A stretch of DNA of 38,301 bases from Candidatus Nitrotoga sp. CP45 (GTDB lineage: Bacteria > Pseudomonadota > Gammaproteobacteria > Burkholderiales > Gallionellaceae), in NCBI GenBank assembly GCA_945874105.1, contig CAMCFJ010000027.1, positions 1-38,301 of the forward strand, read 5' to 3'. The position numbers were made by a program, and so were the translations under genes. The notes below the pieces were generated by a model that saw nothing but the letters and a program-made list of their open reading frames with translations, was not told the DNA's origin and searched no databases. The first letter of the stretch is position 1. Each line of letters begins with the position of its first letter. Positions 35,812 through 38,301 of the stretch are shown one piece after another.

Positions 35812-37083
35812 ATGAATGGAGTCAGCTTGTTTCGTTGTTGGATTTTTCTTGCTTTGTTCTGTACCGTCTTGCCCGCTCGTGCTGTGTTGAACATCGATAT
35901 TATTGGCGCAGGAGAGAATCAGATTCCGATTGCCATTGTGCCATTCGCCAATGAAGGTAAACTCGCTCAGAGCATCAGTGAAGTGGTGTCGTTGGACTTG
36001 AAGCGCAGTGGATTGTTCCGGTTGGTTAATCCGACGAGCAAGACACCGCATGACCTGAACGAGGTAGTATATGCCGACTGGCGTGGCGCGGACGCTTTGG
36101 CCATTGGTAGTGTGGAGACGCAACCGAATGGCCGTGTCATGGTTAAATTTCGTTTGCTCGATGCAGTAAAGCAAACAGAGCTGTTTGGCCAAGCTGTAAC
36201 CGCCAAAGGTGATCAAATGCGCGCCATCGGCCACCGTATTGCCGATTTGATATATGAAAAGCTCACGGGCAATCCTGGGGTATTCAGCACACGTATCGCG
36301 TATGTAAACCGGCTGGGTAAGAACAACCGCTTGGTGGTGGCAGACAGTGATGGTTATAACGATCAAGTTGTGCGATCGATCAGTGATCCTATTATGTCGC
36401 CAGCGTGGTCGCCGGACGGTAATCAGCTTGCCTATGTGACATTAGAGCATGGCCATGCGGTTATATATGTACAATCGTTAATTACTAATCAACGAAGGGT
36501 GCTGGCTAATGTGCGGGGAAGTAATAGCGCCCCAGTATGGGCACCGGATGGCAAGCATCTCGCCGTTGTGCTGTCGCGCGATGGCAGCCCGCAAATTTAC
36601 CTGATTCGTTCAGATGGCACCGACTTGCGTCGCATCACGTTCAGCGGTGCGATTGATACTGAGCCTAGTTTTTCTCCAGATGGGAAAGATATATTGTTTA
36701 CCTCTGATCGTGGAGGAAGCCCACAAATTTACAGAATGCCAGTGGAGGGGAGGACTGCCGAGCGGTTGACGTTTGAGGGAGGCAATAATTTTTCGCCGCG
36801 ATATAGCCCGGATGGCAAGAGCTTTGTTTTTGCGCATCAGATTAGTGGGCGATTTCATGTCGCTATTCAGGATTTTCAGGCCAGACAGATGCAGTTATTG
36901 ACCGAAGGCGGATGGGAAAAACGACCAAGCTTTTCACCCAATGGAAGGTTGGTGCTGTTTGCAACTGAGGCGCAAGGTCGTGGTATACTGGCCATCGTTT
37001 CCAGCGATGGCAGGGTTAAGCAAAGGCTGTCATCACAGGCAGGGGATATTCGTGAGCCGACTTGGGGGCCTTTTTTGAAGTAG
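35812..37083 (+). CDS. tolB: Tol-Pal system protein TolB
   Basis: Periplasmic beta-propeller that binds Pal and TolA and controls the Pal-peptidoglycan contact. 423 residues with a signal peptide cleaved around ARA|VLNID (24/25). An N-terminal alpha/beta domain (IPIAIVPFANEGKL) is followed by a six-bladed propeller with TolB repeats such as SPAWSPDGNQLAYV, APVWAPDGKHLAVV, EPSFSPDGKDILFTSDRGG, SPRYSPDGKSFVFA and RPSFSPNGRLVLFA. GGGGGT lies upstream of the ATG. 26 bp separate it from pal. Confidence 0.97.
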   Translation: MNGVSLFRCWIFLALFCTVLPARAVLNIDIIGAGENQIPIAIVPFANEGKLAQSISEVVSLDLKRSGLFRLVNPTSKTPHDLNEVVYADWRGADALAIGSVETQPNGRVMVKFRLLDAVKQTELFGQAVTAKGDQMRAIGHRIADLIYEKLTGNPGVFSTRIAYVNRLGKNNRLVVADSDGYNDQVVRSISDPIMSPAWSPDGNQLAYVTLEHGHAVIYVQSLITNQRRVLANVRGSNSAPVWAPDGKHLAVVLSRDGSPQIYLIRSDGTDLRRITFSGAIDTEPSFSPDGKDILFTSDRGGSPQIYRMPVEGRTAERLTFEGGNNFSPRYSPDGKSFVFAHQISGRFHVAIQDFQARQMQLLTEGGWEKRPSFSPNGRLVLFATEAQGRGILAIVSSDGRVKQRLSSQAGDIREPTWGPFLK

Positions 37084-37109
37084 TACATTATTTAAATAAG
37101 GGGTGCGGG

Positions 37110-38120
37110 ATGAAAAACATAGCGATTGGAGTATTGTTGACAAGCCTATTAGTTGCTTGTGCCAGCGAACCGCCTGCAGGTGACCTCAAGAAAGGGGCGC
37201 GGCCAGCAGCGGTAAGTTCTGACTCGGGTGCATCGGCGGCGATTGACACATTGAGTGACCAAAGTAGTGTGCTTCAAACTTCTAAATTAGATTCCGCTTC
37301 TGCTGAAGAGGCAGCGGCAAAAGCAGCAGCTGAAGAGGCAACAGCAAAAGCAGCAGCTGAAGAGGCAACAGCAAAGGCAGCAGCTGAAGAGGCAACAGCA
37401 AAGGCAGCAGCAAAGGCAGCAGCTGAAGAGGCTGCATTATTAGCAGCGGCTCATGCTGCGGAGCTGCAAAATGCTGCGGTGGAAGCTGCCAAAGAAGCCG
37501 CCGCAAAGGCGGCGGCTGAAGAGGCCGCATTGATAGCAGCGGCTCATGCTGCGGAGCTGCAAAATGCTGCGCTGGAAGCTGCTAGGGCGGCTGCAGCGCA
37601 GGCAGTTGCTGAAGCGGCAGCTGCCCGCGAAGCGGCTAATGCAGCCAGGGTCGCGGCGGAACTTGAAGCCGCTAACGCGTCTGCCGCACAGAACGCTGCC
37701 AAGGCGAATGCTGCTCGAGATGCTGCCAAGGCGACTGCAGCACGGGAAACAACCTCTGGGGATTCTACTGGTATCCAGGATATGCTGGCTAAGCACAGTG
37801 TTTATTATCCAACGGATATAGACATCGTGCCAGAGCAGGATAAGATTATCGTGTACGCTCATGCCAAATATTTGGTCGAACATCCAAATACTTTAGTGCG
37901 TTTGGAAGGAAATGCCGATGAACGTGGGAGTAGCGAATACAACTTGGCCTTGGGTCAACGTCGTGCAGATGGCGTGAAGAAGATGATGTTAGTGGGTGGC
38001 GTTAAAGAAGGCCAGGTGGAGTCGGTCAGCTATGGCGAAGAAAAGCCAGTGGCTACTGCACATGATGAGACTGCCTGGTCACAGAATCGCCGTACTGACA
38101 TTAAATATAACGCCAAGTAA
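37110..38120 (+). CDS. pal: Peptidoglycan-associated lipoprotein Pal with alanine-rich insert
   Basis: Outer-membrane lipoprotein that binds peptidoglycan and TolB. 336 residues from the ATG at 37110; typical Pal proteins are about 165-180. The lipobox is LVAC (C17). Residues about 62-215 are an Ala/Glu/Lys helical stretch with tandem repeats (four 9-residue AEEATAKAA units, then two 31-residue units), absent from ordinary Pal. The OmpA-like domain (about 229-336) retains the peptidoglycan-binding core GNADERGSSEYNLALGQRRA (267-286; D270, R272) and GEEKPVA. Its first strand reads SVYYPTDIDI, where relatives usually have an aromatic/acidic FDFD-type motif. Start chosen by the lipobox; a longer frame extends into tolB. 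Confidence 0.92.
   Translation: MKNIAIGVLLTSLLVACASEPPAGDLKKGARPAAVSSDSGASAAIDTLSDQSSVLQTSKLDSASAEEAAAKAAAEEATAKAAAEEATAKAAAEEATAKAAAKAAAEEAALLAAAHAAELQNAAVEAAKEAAAKAAAEEAALIAAAHAAELQNAALEAARAAAAQAVAEAAAAREAANAARVAAELEAANASAAQNAAKANAARDAAKATAARETTSGDSTGIQDMLAKHSVYYPTDIDIVPEQDKIIVYAHAKYLVEHPNTLVRLEGNADERGSSEYNLALGQRRADGVKKMMLVGGVKEGQVESVSYGEEKPVATAHDETAWSQNRRTDIKYNAK
37302..37409 (+). repeat. Four 27-bp tandem repeats in pal
   Basis: Units at 37302, 37329, 37356 and 37383, each starting GCTGAAGAGGCA and coding for AEEA(A/T)AKAA. Units two to four are almost identical in DNA, which indicates recent expansion. Confidence 0.92.
37410..37595 (+). repeat. 93-bp tandem duplication in pal
   Basis: Units 37410-37502 and 37503-37595 code for 31 residues each, beginning AKAAAEEAAL and containing AAAHAAELQNAA. 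The central stretch around CATGCTGCGGAGCTGCAAAA is identical in both copies, so the duplication is relatively young. Confidence 0.9.
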
Positions 38121-38126
38121 TTCAGC

Positions 38127-38301
38127 ATGAAATTTCAAGTCTTGTTGTTTGCAGGATTGTATATTGTTATAGGGCAAACTCAGGCTCAGCAGGCTCAGCA
38201 GGCTCAGCAGGCTCAGCAGGCTCAGCAGGCTCAGCAGGCTCAGCAGGCTCAGCAGGCTCAGCAGGCTCAGCAGGCTCAGCAGGCTCAGCAGGATCAGCAG
38301 G
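38127..38301 (+). CDS. cpoB: CpoB/YbgF, cell division coordinator, 5' end only
   Basis: The last gene of Tol-Pal operons; CpoB links TolA to the penicillin-binding protein PBP1B and tunes septal peptidoglycan synthesis. Only 58 codons are inside the window. The ATG at 38127, seven bases after the pal stop, starts a signal peptide (MKFQVLLFAGLYIVIGQTQA, cleavage about 20/21). Everything after that is a QAQ repeat, twelve perfect 9-bp units and one variant with Asp, continuing to the window edge. Ordinary CpoB also starts with a Gln-rich trimerising coiled coil, so the repeat is an exaggeration of that region. Assignment rests on operon position and signal peptide; the TPR domain is off-window. 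Confidence 0.65.
   Translation, partial: MKFQVLLFAGLYIVIGQTQAQQAQQAQQAQQAQQAQQAQQAQQAQQAQQAQQAQQDQQ
38181..38297 (+). repeat. 9-bp tandem repeat at the start of cpoB
   Basis: Twelve identical CAGGCTCAG units from 38181 to 38288, then CAGGATCAG. The array probably continues past the window. The 9-bp unit keeps the reading frame, so copy-number changes would alter length, not switch the gene off. Confidence 0.95.

Noticed and set aside
37282-37883. Minus-strand and alternative-frame open frames opposite pal (Leu/Pro- or Ala-rich)
   Set aside because: Produced by the tandem repeats of pal on the other strand.
38181-38301. 9-bp direct repeats considered as a CRISPR array
   Set aside because: Units are contiguous with no spacers and stay in frame within a coding region.

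Overview
The window looks like chromosomal DNA of a betaproteobacterium, most likely from the Nitrosomonadales/Gallionellaceae side of the class. This rests on gene content and order rather than on any search: a bioB-F-H-C biotin block divergent from comF, an ftsK-lolA-rarA-serS neighbourhood, a fimT-pilV-W-X-Y1-E minor pilin cluster, and a ybgC-tolQRAB-pal-cpoB operon. Coding density is high and most genes are core housekeeping genes. The accessory signal is limited to small insertions, dispersed palindromic repeats and low-complexity expansions inside coding regions.

Layout. Positions 1-303 (minus strand) hold the 5' part of a REP-associated (IS200-like) transposase with an apparent one-base frameshift, next to a REP-like palindrome. 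trmL and comF follow on the minus strand. bioB, bioF, bioH and bioC run rightward with translational overlaps. A 3.1-kb stretch then carries repeats, an unrecognised membrane protein and a CsgG/HfaB-like lipoprotein, and it separates bioC from bioD. ftsK, lolA, rarA and serS come next; a leftward, A/T-rich beta-carbonic anhydrase gene is wedged between lolA and rarA. After serS lie a small unknown helical protein, a leftward MltF-like lytic transglycosylase, tRNA-Ser(CGA) with its terminator, an A/T-rich FkbM-type methyltransferase, and a 45-bp remnant that matches the 3' half of a tRNA-Asn gene. purT (rightward) and a leftward tautomerase/flavoprotein/acnA group follow.

The right third carries two envelope machines. 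The type IV pilus minor pilin set (fimT, pilV, pilW, pilX, pilY1, pilE) should build the priming and tip complex of the pilus; the core assembly genes are not in the window. The Tol-Pal operon links inner membrane, peptidoglycan and outer membrane during constriction, which fits with FtsK elsewhere in the window. In this operon tolA, pal and cpoB all contain in-frame tandem repeats. Pal has an alanine-rich helical insert of about 150 residues between its lipid anchor and its OmpA domain, and cpoB begins, right after its signal peptide, with a perfect 9-bp repeat that runs to the window edge.

The observations most worth checking are the expanded Pal and CpoB, the tRNA-Asn 3'-half relic (a possible attachment site), and a dispersed inverted-repeat family with four copies in intergenic gaps. 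I see no CRISPR array, prophage structural genes, toxin-antitoxin pair or clear defence system.
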